Shown here: piece after piece, positions 17,596 through 27,312 of the stretch | Layout: every line of letters begins with the position of its first letter | Numbering within the stretch: position 1 is the stretch's first letter | DNA from: VXOZ01 sp965220045 | Lineage (GTDB): Bacteria > Chloroflexota > UBA11872 > VXOZ01 | Assembly (NCBI GenBank): GCA_965220045.1 | Contig: OZ244803.1 | Coordinates: 2,666,001-2,730,000, forward strand | Length of the DNA: 64,000 nt | Direction: 5' to 3' | Notes under the pieces: model-generated | Seen by the model: the letters and a program-made list of their open reading frames with translations, nothing else | Told to the model about the DNA's origin: nothing | The model's database searches: none | Translations under genes and position numbers: made by a program

Positions 17596-18177
17596 GGTCT
17601 CTCTACACTCCTTGAAGCGCCGTTCTGCCACATGCGCGCCGCGCGCGGAGTATTGACCGCGAGAAAGGACAGCGCCGCAGTCGCTCAACGTGAGCATATC
17701 ATAGCGACGGCACCGGCTGTCGGGCGGCGTGTTCGAGCGCGCTGTGAAAGTGTGCATAGCGCCGGAATTGGATGACTGCAACCAATCAGCGGCATACACG
17801 GCAAGCCGGACCGTGCGGATCATGCAATCAGATCGTCACGTGATTGGGGGGCATGTGTGTTGGCAAGGGCCGGTGGGCAAAAGCGCGAGTGAAATGCTCA
17901 AGTTAACCTCTTGACAATCCCATTTGGCCCATTTGTATGGTATACTGGAAGCAGTATGCCGCGCGCACGGAGTCGCCGGCCAAGGCGTTTGGCGGCGCAG
18001 AAACTGGGTGGTTGCGTAAACACTGGCAGGCGAGCGGAGCGGTCGCGGGGTTCGTGTAGGGAACACCCCAGACGCACGCCGGTGCCGGAGTGCTTGTGCT
18101 CGCAGATTTGAGCCGGCAGTGCCGCTCAGCCGCGCTGGCGGCTGACGAGAGAATTCGAGGAAGGTACCGACTGGCGC
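17596..18177. other. Divergent spacer and long leader of dnaG
   Basis: From 17596 to about 17900 I see nothing beyond the upstream region of the oxidoreductase. A promoter-like pair lies at 17911-17939. The 230 bases from there to the dnaG start are GC-rich and have several short inverted repeats, for example CCGGCAGTGCCGCTCAGCCG near 18112. I recognise no known RNA family. The region could be an untranslated leader. Confidence 0.45.
17911..17939 (+). promoter_or_regulatory. Predicted sigma-70 promoter of dnaG
   Basis: A consensus -35 TTGACA (17911-17916) is followed after 17 bp by TGTATG (17934-17939). A second -10-like hexamer TATACT at 17941-17946 sits 24 bp from the -35. Which -10 is used is unclear. 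The dnaG-rpoD pair downstream is the likely target. Confidence 0.55.
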
Positions 18178-20061
18178 ATGGCGTCCACGGCAAGACGAAC
18201 GTTACCGGTTGAAGACGTAAAGGCACAAGTCCCACTGGTGGACGTTGTGAACGCGGCGGTACGGCTGCAGCAAAGCGGCCGGTACCTTAAGGGTCTGTGC
18301 CCATTTCATGAAGAGAAGACCCCGTCGTTCTTCGTCTTTCCCGAGCGCGGCACGTGGCGCTGTTTTGGTTGCGGCAGAGGCGGCGATGTCATCTCCTTTG
18401 TCATGGAGCGCGAGCAGGCTTCTTTTGTTGAAGCGGTAGAATCTCTTGCCCGCGAGGCCGGTATCACGCTCTCGCGCCAGGAGGAACGCCAGCGCAGCCG
18501 CAATCAGATTCTCGCCCAGATCAATCTGGAAGCGGCACAGCTTTACCATCGCCTGCTTACAGAATCGTCAGAAGCGGCGCGGGCGCGAGAGTATCTGGCC
18601 GAACGCGGCATCACGCAGGAGAATATCGCGCGCTTCATGCTGGGGTATGCTCCCAACCGCTTCGATACCGTCCGCACGCAACTCATACAACTGGGCTTCT
18701 CGCCGGAAGACCTGACGGCTGCCGGGCTGCTCACCGAGGGCAATCGCGGACCGTACGACCGTTTTCGCGGCCGCATCATGTTTCCCATCCGTGACGCGCG
18801 TGGCCGCTTCTGCGGCTTTGGCGCACGCACACTTAGCGCCGAGATTCAGCCGAAGTACCTGAACACGCCGCAGACGCCCATCTTCGACAAGAGCGGCCTG
18901 CTCTACGGTCTGGACCTCGCCCAGCAGTCAATGCGCGAGCGCAAGCAGTGCATCATCGTGGAAGGCTACACGGACGTCATGATGGCGCATCAGCACGGCG
19001 AGACGAACGTCGTGGCGAGCATGGGGACGGCCCTCACGGAAAAACACGTAAAGTCGGTGAAGAACCTTACTACGAACCTCGTCCTGGCGCTCGACCCTGA
19101 TGCCGCCGGCAGCGCCGCCACTATGCGCGGGCTGGAAGTGGCGCGCCGGGCCTTCGACCGCGTTGCGACGCGGGTATCCGTCGGGGACGTCATGCGACTG
19201 GAAAGCACGCTGGAAGCGGACATCCGCATCGCGGTGTTGCCGGAAGGCAAAGATCCGGACCAAGTGCTCCGCGAGGGTAACGGCGCCTGGCAGGACTGCA
19301 TCGACACTGCCGTGCCTTTCGTGGACTATGCCTTTCGCCTCATGGCGCAACAGCATGACCTCAGCAGCACCCAGGGCAAGCGGAGGGCCGTGGAAGCGCT
19401 GGCTCCGCTCATCAACGATATCAGCGATCCCGTGGCGCGCCAACAATATCTCAAGCGCCTGGCACAGGTGCTTGACCTCGGCGTCCAAAGCGAAGTGCTG
19501 GTGAACCTCATGCACGCGCGGCATACGCGGCGACGGCAGGCGTCGCCCAGGGGTCAAGGCGGTGCAGAGCAGCCTTCCGGCAATGGCAAAGAACAGGCGG
19601 GAGATGGACTTGAACAATATCTCTTAGGTCTGCTCATAGTGCATCCCAATGCGTACGGGCTGGCAACGGAATTCATCGATGCGGACGACTTCCGCCACGT
19701 GCTTCACCGGCAAGCGTATGAGTATTTGGCAGCTGCGCAGAGCAATGGGTCCAACTCGCTAGAATTATCAGCCGGAGAAGATGTATCGGACTTGCTCGGC
19801 CGGTTGCGCGGTGAACGCGGCGCGGAACCGCGCATAGACGAAGAGTACCTGCGACCAACGGTAGCCGCCGCCGCCTTGCGGCTCAAGCGGCGCAACGTTC
19901 AGGAGGAATATGAGGACCTCCAACTGCTCCTGGCTAGTGAGCGCCCTGAAGAGAACAGGTCGCTTGGGTCGCAAATCCGGCAGGAGATACGGAGAATTGG
20001 CGAGCAATTACGTCAAGTCAATCGCGCATTGGAGCAAACGAGTTTCATTCGAACGCCATAG
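18178..20061 (+). CDS. dnaG: DNA primase
   Basis: The 627-residue protein is a full bacterial primase. The N-terminal zinc domain has C41-x2-H44 and C62-x2-C65 (CPFH ... CFGC). The RNA polymerase domain includes the Toprim fold with IIVEGYTDVMMAHQ near 260 and the acidic pair LALDPDAAG near 308. The C-terminal 180 residues are the helical DnaB-binding region. DnaG makes RNA primers at the replication fork. The ATG at 18178 follows GAGGAAGG at a rather long distance. rpoD follows 77 bp downstream, the dnaG-rpoD order found in many bacteria. Confidence 0.97.
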   Translation: MASTARRTLPVEDVKAQVPLVDVVNAAVRLQQSGRYLKGLCPFHEEKTPSFFVFPERGTWRCFGCGRGGDVISFVMEREQASFVEAVESLAREAGITLSRQEERQRSRNQILAQINLEAAQLYHRLLTESSEAARAREYLAERGITQENIARFMLGYAPNRFDTVRTQLIQLGFSPEDLTAAGLLTEGNRGPYDRFRGRIMFPIRDARGRFCGFGARTLSAEIQPKYLNTPQTPIFDKSGLLYGLDLAQQSMRERKQCIIVEGYTDVMMAHQHGETNVVASMGTALTEKHVKSVKNLTTNLVLALDPDAAGSAATMRGLEVARRAFDRVATRVSVGDVMRLESTLEADIRIAVLPEGKDPDQVLREGNGAWQDCIDTAVPFVDYAFRLMAQQHDLSSTQGKRRAVEALAPLINDISDPVARQQYLKRLAQVLDLGVQSEVLVNLMHARHTRRRQASPRGQGGAEQPSGNGKEQAGDGLEQYLLGLLIVHPNAYGLATEFIDADDFRHVLHRQAYEYLAAAQSNGSNSLELSAGEDVSDLLGRLRGERGAEPRIDEEYLRPTVAAAALRLKRRNVQEEYEDLQLLLASERPEENRSLGSQIRQEIRRIGEQLRQVNRALEQTSFIRTP

Positions 20062-20138
20062 CCGTCGCGGAACGGCTCTGGCCGAGGGAAGTTTCAACTC
20101 CGCACATGCTGCACAGGAATGCCTGTGAAGGAGGAGAG

Positions 20139-21506
<1,368 letters not shown>

Positions 21507-22011
21507 CGCAAATCCTCAACGGACCCTGTGAACGGTATCGAGGCTGTCTCTTTAGCGCTATGGCTGGCCCTTGCGTGAGGGGACTGACGCGGGTGCGCAA
21601 GTCTGGTGGAACGACGAGGATTTTCCCCTCACCCTAACCCTCTCCCCAGGAGAGGGAATTGGAACCGCGGCGCGTTCGCTTGGCTCCTCACTCTGGCCTC
21701 TCTCCCAGGAGAGGGAATCGGAGCCGCGCCGCGTTCGCTTGGCTCTTCACTCTGCTCTCTCCCCCAGGAGAGGGAATCGGAGCCGCGCCACGTTCGCTTG
21801 ACTCTTCACTCTGCTCCCTCTCCCTGGGGAGAGGGCCGGGGTGAGGGGGTCTTGCCATCTGCCGGCGCGGGCTATCTCATGGTCGCCCCAGGGAGAGGGA
21901 ACAACCTCTCCTGCGGGACCAAGCTCTGTAGCGCTTTTCCCGACCACGTTACGGTCTTCTATCAGGGAAGGGTACACTCTCGCTTGTAGCCTGGGTTAAT
22001 GGCGGGAGTCT
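21507..22011. repeat. Spacer with a 59-bp tandem repeat
   Basis: A 59-bp unit beginning CAGGAGAGGGAAT and running through GCCGCGCCGCGTTCGCTTGG repeats at 21647, 21706 and 21765. A fourth, partial unit starts at 21824 and ends in GGAGAGGGCCGGGGTGAGGG. The array opens with CCCCTCACCCTAACCCTCTC, so the whole is an expanded copy of the dispersed CTCTCCC/GGAGAGGG family between two convergent genes. Reading frames through it are by-products of the repeat. Confidence 0.85.
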
Positions 22012-22728
22012 TTATAGAGAGATCGTCTCCCCCGGCTGCAGGACGGTGATTTCCAAACCGCTGATGTCCCGGGCGGCGGCGGTAAAGGCGTCCGGGGTGC
22101 CGGTGAGAAGCGGAAAAGTGCCGTAGTGACACGGGATCACGCGCTTTACGCCCAGCAGCCGGCAGGCCTCCGCGGCGTCGTCCGGCCCCATGGTGAAGTG
22201 GTCGCCGATGGGTAGAAGAGCTACGTCAGGCCGATAGCGGCGGCCGATCAAGGCCATGTCTCCAAAGAGCGCCGTGTCTCCGGCCGCGTAGAGCTTCAAG
22301 CCATTTGAAAACGTGACCACGTAACCGACACTCTCTCCTGCCGGTACCAGTGTATCGCCATCCATGATGGTGCTGGTATGTTCGGCGTGCACCATCATCA
22401 CGGCGAGATCCGCCGCGTGAATCGTGCCGCCCTTGTTCATGCCGACGACATTCTCTACGCCCTGCTGTCCCAGCCAATGCGCAATATCCGCGGTCGTGAC
22501 CACGGCTTCCGGCTCGGCGCGACGCGCTATGGACACCACATCCCCCAAGTGGTCGCCATGGCCGTGCGTGATAAGGATGGCGTCTACATTATCGGGTTTC
22601 TTGAGATTTTCCGGGCACGCCGGATTGCCCTCAAGGAATGGGTCGACGAGCACGACCTTATTATCCGGCGTCGTGATGCTGAACGCGGCGTGGCCCAGCC
22701 ACGTAATTGATATGCTATCTGCTGCCAT
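22012..22728 (-). CDS. UPF0173-type metal-dependent hydrolase (metallo-beta-lactamase fold)
   Basis: The start at ATG 22728 (238 residues) is preceded by AGAGGAAG. An in-frame extension to 22758 adds ten basic residues without a better site. The zinc motif THGHGDHLGD (about 54-63) is the HxHxDH of the fold, and later His residues occur in VHAEHTS and CHYGTFP. The opening ITWLGHAAF is typical of the YtkL/UPF0173 family. Family members are cytoplasmic hydrolases of poorly known substrate. It faces rpoD tail to tail. Confidence 0.9.
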   Translation of the reverse strand: MAADSISITWLGHAAFSITTPDNKVVLVDPFLEGNPACPENLKKPDNVDAILITHGHGDHLGDVVSIARRAEPEAVVTTADIAHWLGQQGVENVVGMNKGGTIHAADLAVMMVHAEHTSTIMDGDTLVPAGESVGYVVTFSNGLKLYAAGDTALFGDMALIGRRYRPDVALLPIGDHFTMGPDDAAEACRLLGVKRVIPCHYGTFPLLTGTPDAFTAAARDISGLEITVLQPGETISL

Positions 22729-22988
22729 CAGTGCTTCCTCTCTACGCTTACTGCGCACACGAGACCCCTAGCCGCGGCGATTGTAACCTCACTCTGCTCC
22801 TACTCTAGACCTTAGACCCAAGGACTCACTATTGGTTAAGGGTAGCGCAGGTTTGCAACCCTGTATCGTTCGATACGCTGTATCGAGTACGGAGCAGGCT
22901 CAGCGCCCGCGTGCTTTCGGGGTACGTCCGTCGTGCAGACGGCTGAAAATGCTGGCGAGGCTCGCGTGATCGGGCTTCTGTGAGTCCT

Positions 22989-23408
22989 TCACAATGAGGC
23001 ATCTCCTGTACTGTCTCCTACCAGCACAACTCCCTCCATCCGGGCAAGTCTGCGGTCGAAGGTGTAGAGAGGCGTGGCTCCCGCCCGCCCGGCCGCTGAA
23101 AGGATCATGAGGTTTGAAAAGCCGACTCCGCCTTGGCGAAAGAGGTGCGCGGCTACAGCCACGTCATCTGGATTCTCGACAAGGAGGCTGTCCGAAGCCG
23201 TCATGTCCATCAATGCCTTAGCGACCTGGGCCCGCGCGAAGCCGTAGCTTCTCTCCAGCACCCAGGCGATCTCAATCACGACCTCCAGGCATATGAATCC
23301 TGGCTCATCAGGGGTCAACCCGTCCAGCAAGGCGCGCGCCGCCTCCGCCTGCGCAGCATCGTCGCCGACGAGGTAGCGGATGATGACGTTCGTGTCGATG
23401 GAGGTCAT
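22989..23408 (-). CDS. PIN-domain protein, VapC-like toxin
   Basis: The 139-residue protein has the PIN core: DTNVIIRYLVGDD at the N terminus (first Asp), an acidic residue in EVVIEIAWVLE near 45, and YTFDRRLAR (last Asp) near 117. The third acidic position, usually FxDxL, reads FSNLM, with Asn replacing Asp. VapC proteins are Mg-dependent RNases that cut tRNA or rRNA when the antitoxin is lost. The start overlaps the antitoxin stop by four bases (23405-23408), the usual coupled arrangement. Whether the nuclease is still active is open. Confidence 0.85.
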   Translation of the reverse strand: MTSIDTNVIIRYLVGDDAAQAEAARALLDGLTPDEPGFICLEVVIEIAWVLERSYGFARAQVAKALMDMTASDSLLVENPDDVAVAAHLFRQGGVGFSNLMILSAAGRAGATPLYTFDRRLARMEGVVLVGDSTGDASL

Positions 23409-23638
23409 CCTTCAGTGGCTCCCTCTGCGATGGCACGATCCATGTCTTCCAGACTCACGACAGGGCCTTCGTACCTCAAATTACGAAACAGGCGGCTGGT
23501 AGACCGTATTGGCAGTATCAACACTCCCTCGTCCAAGATGACGTAGCGAACCTTATCTCCCGCTTTAACTGCTAGCGAGTCCCTGACGTCCTTGGGGAGG
23601 GTGGTCTGGCCCTTGGTGGTTACGCTGGATTCCAACAT
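23405..23638 (-). CDS. AbrB/MazE-type antitoxin of the PIN module
   Basis: The 77-residue protein has an N-terminal swapped-hairpin AbrB domain (SSVTTKGQTTLPKDVRDSL, then AGDKVRYVI). Its tail LEDMDRAIAEGATEG is of the kind that wraps the PIN toxin. Antitoxins of this type bind DNA as dimers and repress their own operon, and the AT-rich repeats just upstream (23675-23739) are the likely site. The ATG at 23638 follows GGAGATCTCC. It overlaps the toxin start. Confidence 0.88.
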   Translation of the reverse strand: MLESSVTTKGQTTLPKDVRDSLAVKAGDKVRYVILDEGVLILPIRSTSRLFRNLRYEGPVVSLEDMDRAIAEGATEG

Positions 23639-23674
23639 ATGGAGATCTCCTCTTCATCACGGTAGCCTGTCCCT

Positions 23675-23739
23675 TACATTATAGTCAGACATAATGCTAA
23701 CTACATTATAGCAAGGCATACTTAGGATTATGCCTTGCT
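23675..23739 (-). promoter_or_regulatory. Promoter/operator region of the antitoxin-toxin operon
   Basis: TACATTATAG occurs twice in the same orientation, at 23675-23684 and 23702-23711. On the coding strand each gives a TATAAT hexamer. Beside it GCAAGGCATA (23711-23720) is matched by TATGCCTTGC (23730-23739), a 10-bp inverted repeat with a 9-bp centre. This fits a repressor-dimer site next to the promoter. No strong -35 is seen. Confidence 0.6.
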
Positions 23740-24083
23740 GTTATCCAGTATGCACCAACCCCAGCCACAAATCCCTTACCCTCTCCGACAAGGTCTCACA
23801 GGGCATTCTATTGTCTATCAACATGACCCGGCTTGAATGGTCCCAAATCGGCCGCCCAAGAGTACCTAGCGGTGCGACACACTGGTACGGTTGCCGGTAG
23901 CGTAGGTTCGCACGGGACGTGCGCGTAACCTGCGCAGTCTTGCTGTGTGAACGGGCAGCGTCCTATGCGCTACTGATCATCATTACGGTAGCGTTCAACC
24001 ACTAGGTTTTCCATTACCATTCTGTCTTAAGGATGAAAACTCTGGACAGAGCATTGTGCGCTAGAGCGGTGAGCCTTTCACGC
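23740..24083. other. Non-coding gap downstream of modB
   Basis: No gene, clear repeat or terminator is seen in these 344 bases. In particular there is no molybdate transporter ATPase gene (modC), which commonly follows modB. Confidence 0.45.
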
Positions 24084-24944
24084 TCACCACACGTCCCCGA
24101 AGCGTCTGCTGATCCAACGCAACAGAAATAGCGCCACAAACGTCGCGAGCACCAGCAGTGTCGCCAGGACAATGGCGGTCTGGAGGTCGGATTCCAAGGC
24201 CGTCATGATTGCCAGGGGCATGGTCTGCGTGCGGCCGGTGAAGTTTCCGGCGAACATGATGGTGGCGCCAAATTCGCCCAGCGCCCGCGCCCAACTGAGC
24301 ACGGCCCCGCCCACCAGCGCGGGCCAGGCCAGCGGCACCGTGACGTAGCGCAGCGTCTGCCAGGTGGATGCGCCCAGCGTTACGGCAATTTCCTCCAGCT
24401 CCGGGTCGACGCGGCCAAAGCCGATTTTGGCAGAGCGCACGTAGAAAGGCGCGGCGACGAATATCTGCGCCAGCACGACCGCGAGCGTCGTAAAGGCAAT
24501 CTCAATGCCGAGCGGGTGAAGCCACTGTCCGACCACGCCCAGGCGGCCAAAGACGAGCAATAGCGCGACACCGACCACCACCGGCGGCAGCGCCAGGGGC
24601 ACGTCGATGAGCACATCGAGGATCCGCTTGCCGGGAAACGAACTGCGGGCGAGCAGGTAGGCGGTGGGCGTGCCCACCAGCACAATGATGAGGAGCGATG
24701 CCACACTCGTTAGCGCGCTCAGTCGCAACGCGCTCAGCACGATGGGCTGCGTGAGCTGCAGGAAGAGGTCACCCGACATAGCGGCGCGCACGAGCAATGC
24801 CAACAACGGCAGCGCCACGAATACGGCGAAGAGAAGCGTTGGCACTAGAAAGAGCGAGCGCAGACCGGTATCGCCTCCCTTGCGGTGAGCGGGGATGGAT
24901 TCCCGCTTGCGCGGGAATGACGGAGTGGAAGGCGAGCGGTTCAT
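24084..24944 (-). CDS. modB: Molybdate ABC transporter permease
   Basis: The 286-residue protein has five to six membrane helices and the permease EAA-type loop EEIAVTLGASTWQTLRYVTVPLAWPALVGG near 160-190, followed by ALGEFGATIMFAGN, which is characteristic of ModB/CysT-like permeases. It should form the channel through which ModA-bound molybdate or tungstate crosses the membrane. The ATG overlaps the modA stop (ATGA at 24944-24941). Codons 8-18 (TPSFPRKRESIPA) are encoded by the dispersed GAAA-loop-type palindrome, variant loop, so the N terminus has been lengthened by a repeat. No ATPase gene lies next to it. Confidence 0.9.
   Translation of the reverse strand: MNRSPSTPSFPRKRESIPAHRKGGDTGLRSLFLVPTLLFAVFVALPLLALLVRAAMSGDLFLQLTQPIVLSALRLSALTSVASLLIIVLVGTPTAYLLARSSFPGKRILDVLIDVPLALPPVVVGVALLLVFGRLGVVGQWLHPLGIEIAFTTLAVVLAQIFVAAPFYVRSAKIGFGRVDPELEEIAVTLGASTWQTLRYVTVPLAWPALVGGAVLSWARALGEFGATIMFAGNFTGRTQTMPLAIMTALESDLQTAIVLATLLVLATFVALFLLRWISRRFGDVW
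24895..24922 (-). repeat. Dispersed 20-bp palindrome inside modB
   Basis: The core ATTCCCGCTTGCGCGGGAAT (24899-24918) has the same 8-bp arms as the family but a TTGC loop, and the flanks GATGG and GACGG are conserved. It is read in frame in the modB N terminus. Confidence 0.9.
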
Positions 24945-25834
24945 AGCGAACTTTCCGGCTGCAGACCCGCCTGCCGCAAGATGTCCCGTGCGATTTCAGA
25001 ACGGAGAAATTCCATAAAGCGGCGTGCAAGCGCTTCCTCTTTGGCGGAAGCCAGCAGCGCGATCGGGTATTCTGCCGTTACGTTGGCGTGTTCCGGTATT
25101 TCCAAAGTCTTCACCGTAGCAGATGACCCGGACACGTCGCTCACGTAGACGAACCCCGCGTCCGCCTCACCGAGCGCCACCTTGGCGAGTACTTGGCGGA
25201 CGTTGAGCTCCTCCGAGCGCACGTTGGCGAGCACGGCTTCCTGGAAAGCGCTGCCGTACGCGGCGTCGGCGCTCAGGTTAGCGAGTACCTGGCGCGTAAA
25301 GCGGCCGATTGGCACGTTTTCCTGTCCCACGATGATGCGCACGCCCGGACGAGCCAGGTCCAGTAGGTTGCTGAGTTCGGCGGGATTCGCCGCCGGCACC
25401 GCCACAACGAGACGGTTCTCCGAAAAGACTACGGGATCCGCGGCCAGTAGTCCGTTCTCCTGCAAACGGTCCATGTCTACGGCATCTGCGGAAGCGAACA
25501 GGTCCGCGCCTGCCCCGTGCTCGATTTGGGTGGCTAACGCCTGCGAGCCGGCAAAATTGAATGTGACGCGCACTCCGGCATGGCGCTCCTCAAACTCCGC
25601 GCCGATTGCCGTGAATGCCTCGGTGAGCGAGGACGCGGCGTAGACGACGAGTGTCGTGTGCCCGGATGCGCACCCAGCCCCCAGCACGGGGGCGCAGGCC
25701 AGCAACCAGAGCGCAAGGCACGTCTGCCGTAGAAGCGATGCGGAGAGCAAGTCGCCGCGGCTGCTCGTGCTCACTGACTGTCGATCATGCACTGTGCGCT
25801 CCTGAAGCAGCCCTATCCAGGGCCATGCGAACAA
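24941..25834 (-). CDS. modA: Molybdate-binding lipoprotein
   Basis: The product is up to 297 residues. The true start is uncertain, since the first 35 or so residues are not leader-like, and a start nearer the hydrophobic stretch LALWLLACAPVLGAGC with its lipobox is likely. The mature part opens TTLVVYAASSLTEAFTAIGAEF, with the Ser residues that hold the oxyanion. It continues with NFAGSQALATQIEHGAGADLF, and the LAKVALGEADAGFVYVSD section near 225 is also ModA-like. It binds molybdate or tungstate outside the membrane and hands it to ModB, whose gene overlaps its stop codon. Confidence 0.9.
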   Translation of the reverse strand: MFAWPWIGLLQERTVHDRQSVSTSSRGDLLSASLLRQTCLALWLLACAPVLGAGCASGHTTLVVYAASSLTEAFTAIGAEFEERHAGVRVTFNFAGSQALATQIEHGAGADLFASADAVDMDRLQENGLLAADPVVFSENRLVVAVPAANPAELSNLLDLARPGVRIIVGQENVPIGRFTRQVLANLSADAAYGSAFQEAVLANVRSEELNVRQVLAKVALGEADAGFVYVSDVSGSSATVKTLEIPEHANVTAEYPIALLASAKEEALARRFMEFLRSEIARDILRQAGLQPESSL

Positions 25835-26081
25835 TACTGCCTGCGTGAATCTCCATTCATGGCGATCTCTCCGTTCGTGGTGAGCACTTCGACAGGCTCA
25901 GTACAGGCTAGTCGAACCATGAACGGAGATCCACGTCCCAAAACAGATCCACGCCAAGCTTAGTCAACCTCTTCGGCCAAAGGCCTGCAACGCTCCGCCA
26001 CACCCGGTTCGTCCAAGCGTTGCCTAGTAGTATAATAGTGCCAACGGTCGGGGGTAAGGTTTCCGCGAAGGAGAGTTCCGC
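25835..26081. repeat. Divergent spacer with a CTTCGACAGGCTCAG repeat
   Basis: At about 25880-25920 lies GAGCACTTCGACAGGCTCAG followed by an inverted partner CTAGTCGAACCATGAACGGA. The plsX promoter lies at 26008-26036. No gene is seen. Confidence 0.55.
26008..26036 (+). promoter_or_regulatory. Predicted promoter of plsX
   Basis: A perfect -10 TATAAT (26031-26036) has a weak -35 TTCGTC (26008-26013) at 17 bp. It lies 45 bp before the plsX start. Confidence 0.5.
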
Positions 26082-27098
26082 TTGGCAATTGTGCTCGACG
26101 CAATGGGCGGCGACCACGCCCCGCAGGCGATCGTCGCCGGAGCGGTCCGGGCCACGCGTTCCTCCAACTACCCCATCGTCCTGGTCGGACGACACGACGC
26201 GCTGGAAGCGGAAGTGCGCAAGCACGACGCCGCCGGACTCCCGCTAACGATTCGCCACGCTCCGGACGTAATCACTATGCACGACCACGCCACCGCCGTG
26301 CGCCAACGTCCGGAATCTTCCATACGCATTGCCTGCGACCTGGTGAAACAAGGGGAAGGGCAGGCACTGGTCAGCGCCGGCCACAGCGGGGCAACCATGG
26401 CGGCGGCGCTCATGACGTTTGGGCGCATTTCCGGTATCAGCCGCCCGGCGCTCATCGCGCTGATTCCTGCCCGCACGTCGCACCCGACGCTGCTCATCGA
26501 CATGGGAGCGAATGCCGACTGCAAGCCGCTGCAACTTCAACAGTTCGGCCTCATGGGCAGCATCTATTCCGAGCAGGTGTACGGGGTCGAGAACCCCAAG
26601 GTCGGCTTGCTCTCCATCGGCGAAGAGCCCAGCAAGGGCAATGAACTTTCCCTGGCGGCGTACCCGCTCCTGGAAGAAGCGCCGCTCAACTTCGTCGGCA
26701 ACATCGAAGGGCGCCAGATCCTATCTGATGCTGTGGACGTGGTGGCCTGCGACGGGTTTACGGGAAATGTCGCCCTTAAGACCCTGGAAGGCGCCGCCGA
26801 ACACATCAGCACGCTGCTGAGGACGGAGCTACGCGCCAATCCCCGCAATATGCTCGGCGCTGTGCTGGCGCGACCGGCCTTCAACGCCGTTCGTGCGCGC
26901 ATGGATTACGAAGAATACGGCGGCGCGCCCCTGGTGGGCCTCAATAACGCTGTCGTCATCGCCCACGGCCGCTCCAGCGCAAAGGCCATGACGAACGCCC
27001 TCCTCCTGGCACACCGGACTGTGGCCATGGACGTGACCGGCAAGGTGAAGAACCGCGTAGCGGAACTGCTCAGCAGCAGCGAGACCTCGCCCGCATAG
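26082..27098 (+). CDS. plsX: Phosphate acyltransferase PlsX
   Basis: The 338-residue protein starts at TTG 26082, supported by GAAGGAGAG at 26067-26075. The first codons then read as the family opening, AIVLDAMGGDHAP. Other PlsX marks are SAGHSGATMAAALMTFGRI near 98 and VGNIEGRQI and ACDGFTGNVALKTLEG near 205-230. PlsX makes acyl-phosphate from acyl-ACP for PlsY, the first committed step of bacterial phospholipid synthesis, and is a peripheral membrane enzyme. fabD/fabH, its common neighbours, are absent here. Confidence 0.95.
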   Translation: MAIVLDAMGGDHAPQAIVAGAVRATRSSNYPIVLVGRHDALEAEVRKHDAAGLPLTIRHAPDVITMHDHATAVRQRPESSIRIACDLVKQGEGQALVSAGHSGATMAAALMTFGRISGISRPALIALIPARTSHPTLLIDMGANADCKPLQLQQFGLMGSIYSEQVYGVENPKVGLLSIGEEPSKGNELSLAAYPLLEEAPLNFVGNIEGRQILSDAVDVVACDGFTGNVALKTLEGAAEHISTLLRTELRANPRNMLGAVLARPAFNAVRARMDYEEYGGAPLVGLNNAVVIAHGRSSAKAMTNALLLAHRTVAMDVTGKVKNRVAELLSSSETSPA

Positions 27099-27224
27099 AA
27101 CGGCGTCGGTCGAGTTTCGCCCCGCAGTCCGTTCATCCATCGGCCCTGCGACTGGCTCAGGACAGGCAAACCCAGGACGAACGGACCGACTCCCTATCGC
27201 TACCAGACACCTATACCCACCCGA

Positions 27225-27303
27225 GAACTCAGCGTCGGTAGACTGGCGTAGCGCTGCATGGTGTGGGTGATGTGCTCTCCGCTCCCGAGAGCGTATGTCA
27301 AGC
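27225..27303 (-). pseudogene. Remnant of the 3' end of a paralogue of the 590-residue gene
   Basis: Read on the minus strand, this stretch gives TYALGSGEHITHTMQRYASLPTL in pieces. It matches the last residues of the unknown protein at 29765-31537 (LAPGAGERITL, TMQRYANQPTLAF). The DNA also matches, for example TGGCGTAGCGCTGCATGGTG in both. It lies just beyond the tetR stop codon, so the MFS-tetR pair is bracketed by the two related 3' ends. Confidence 0.7.
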
Positions 27304-27312
27304 CCGCAAAAA

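Noticed and set aside
17941..17946. TATACT as the -10 of the TTGACA promoter at 17911
   Set aside because: The spacer would be 24 bp, too long. TGTATG at 17 bp is preferred, although a different -35 for TATACT cannot be excluded.
18060..18170. Possible 6S, SRP or RNase P RNA
   Set aside because: The conserved cores of these RNAs could not be found in the leader of dnaG.
21571..21989. Overlapping short reading frames with repeated peptides
   Set aside because: They come from the 59-bp tandem repeat read in several frames, not from a gene.
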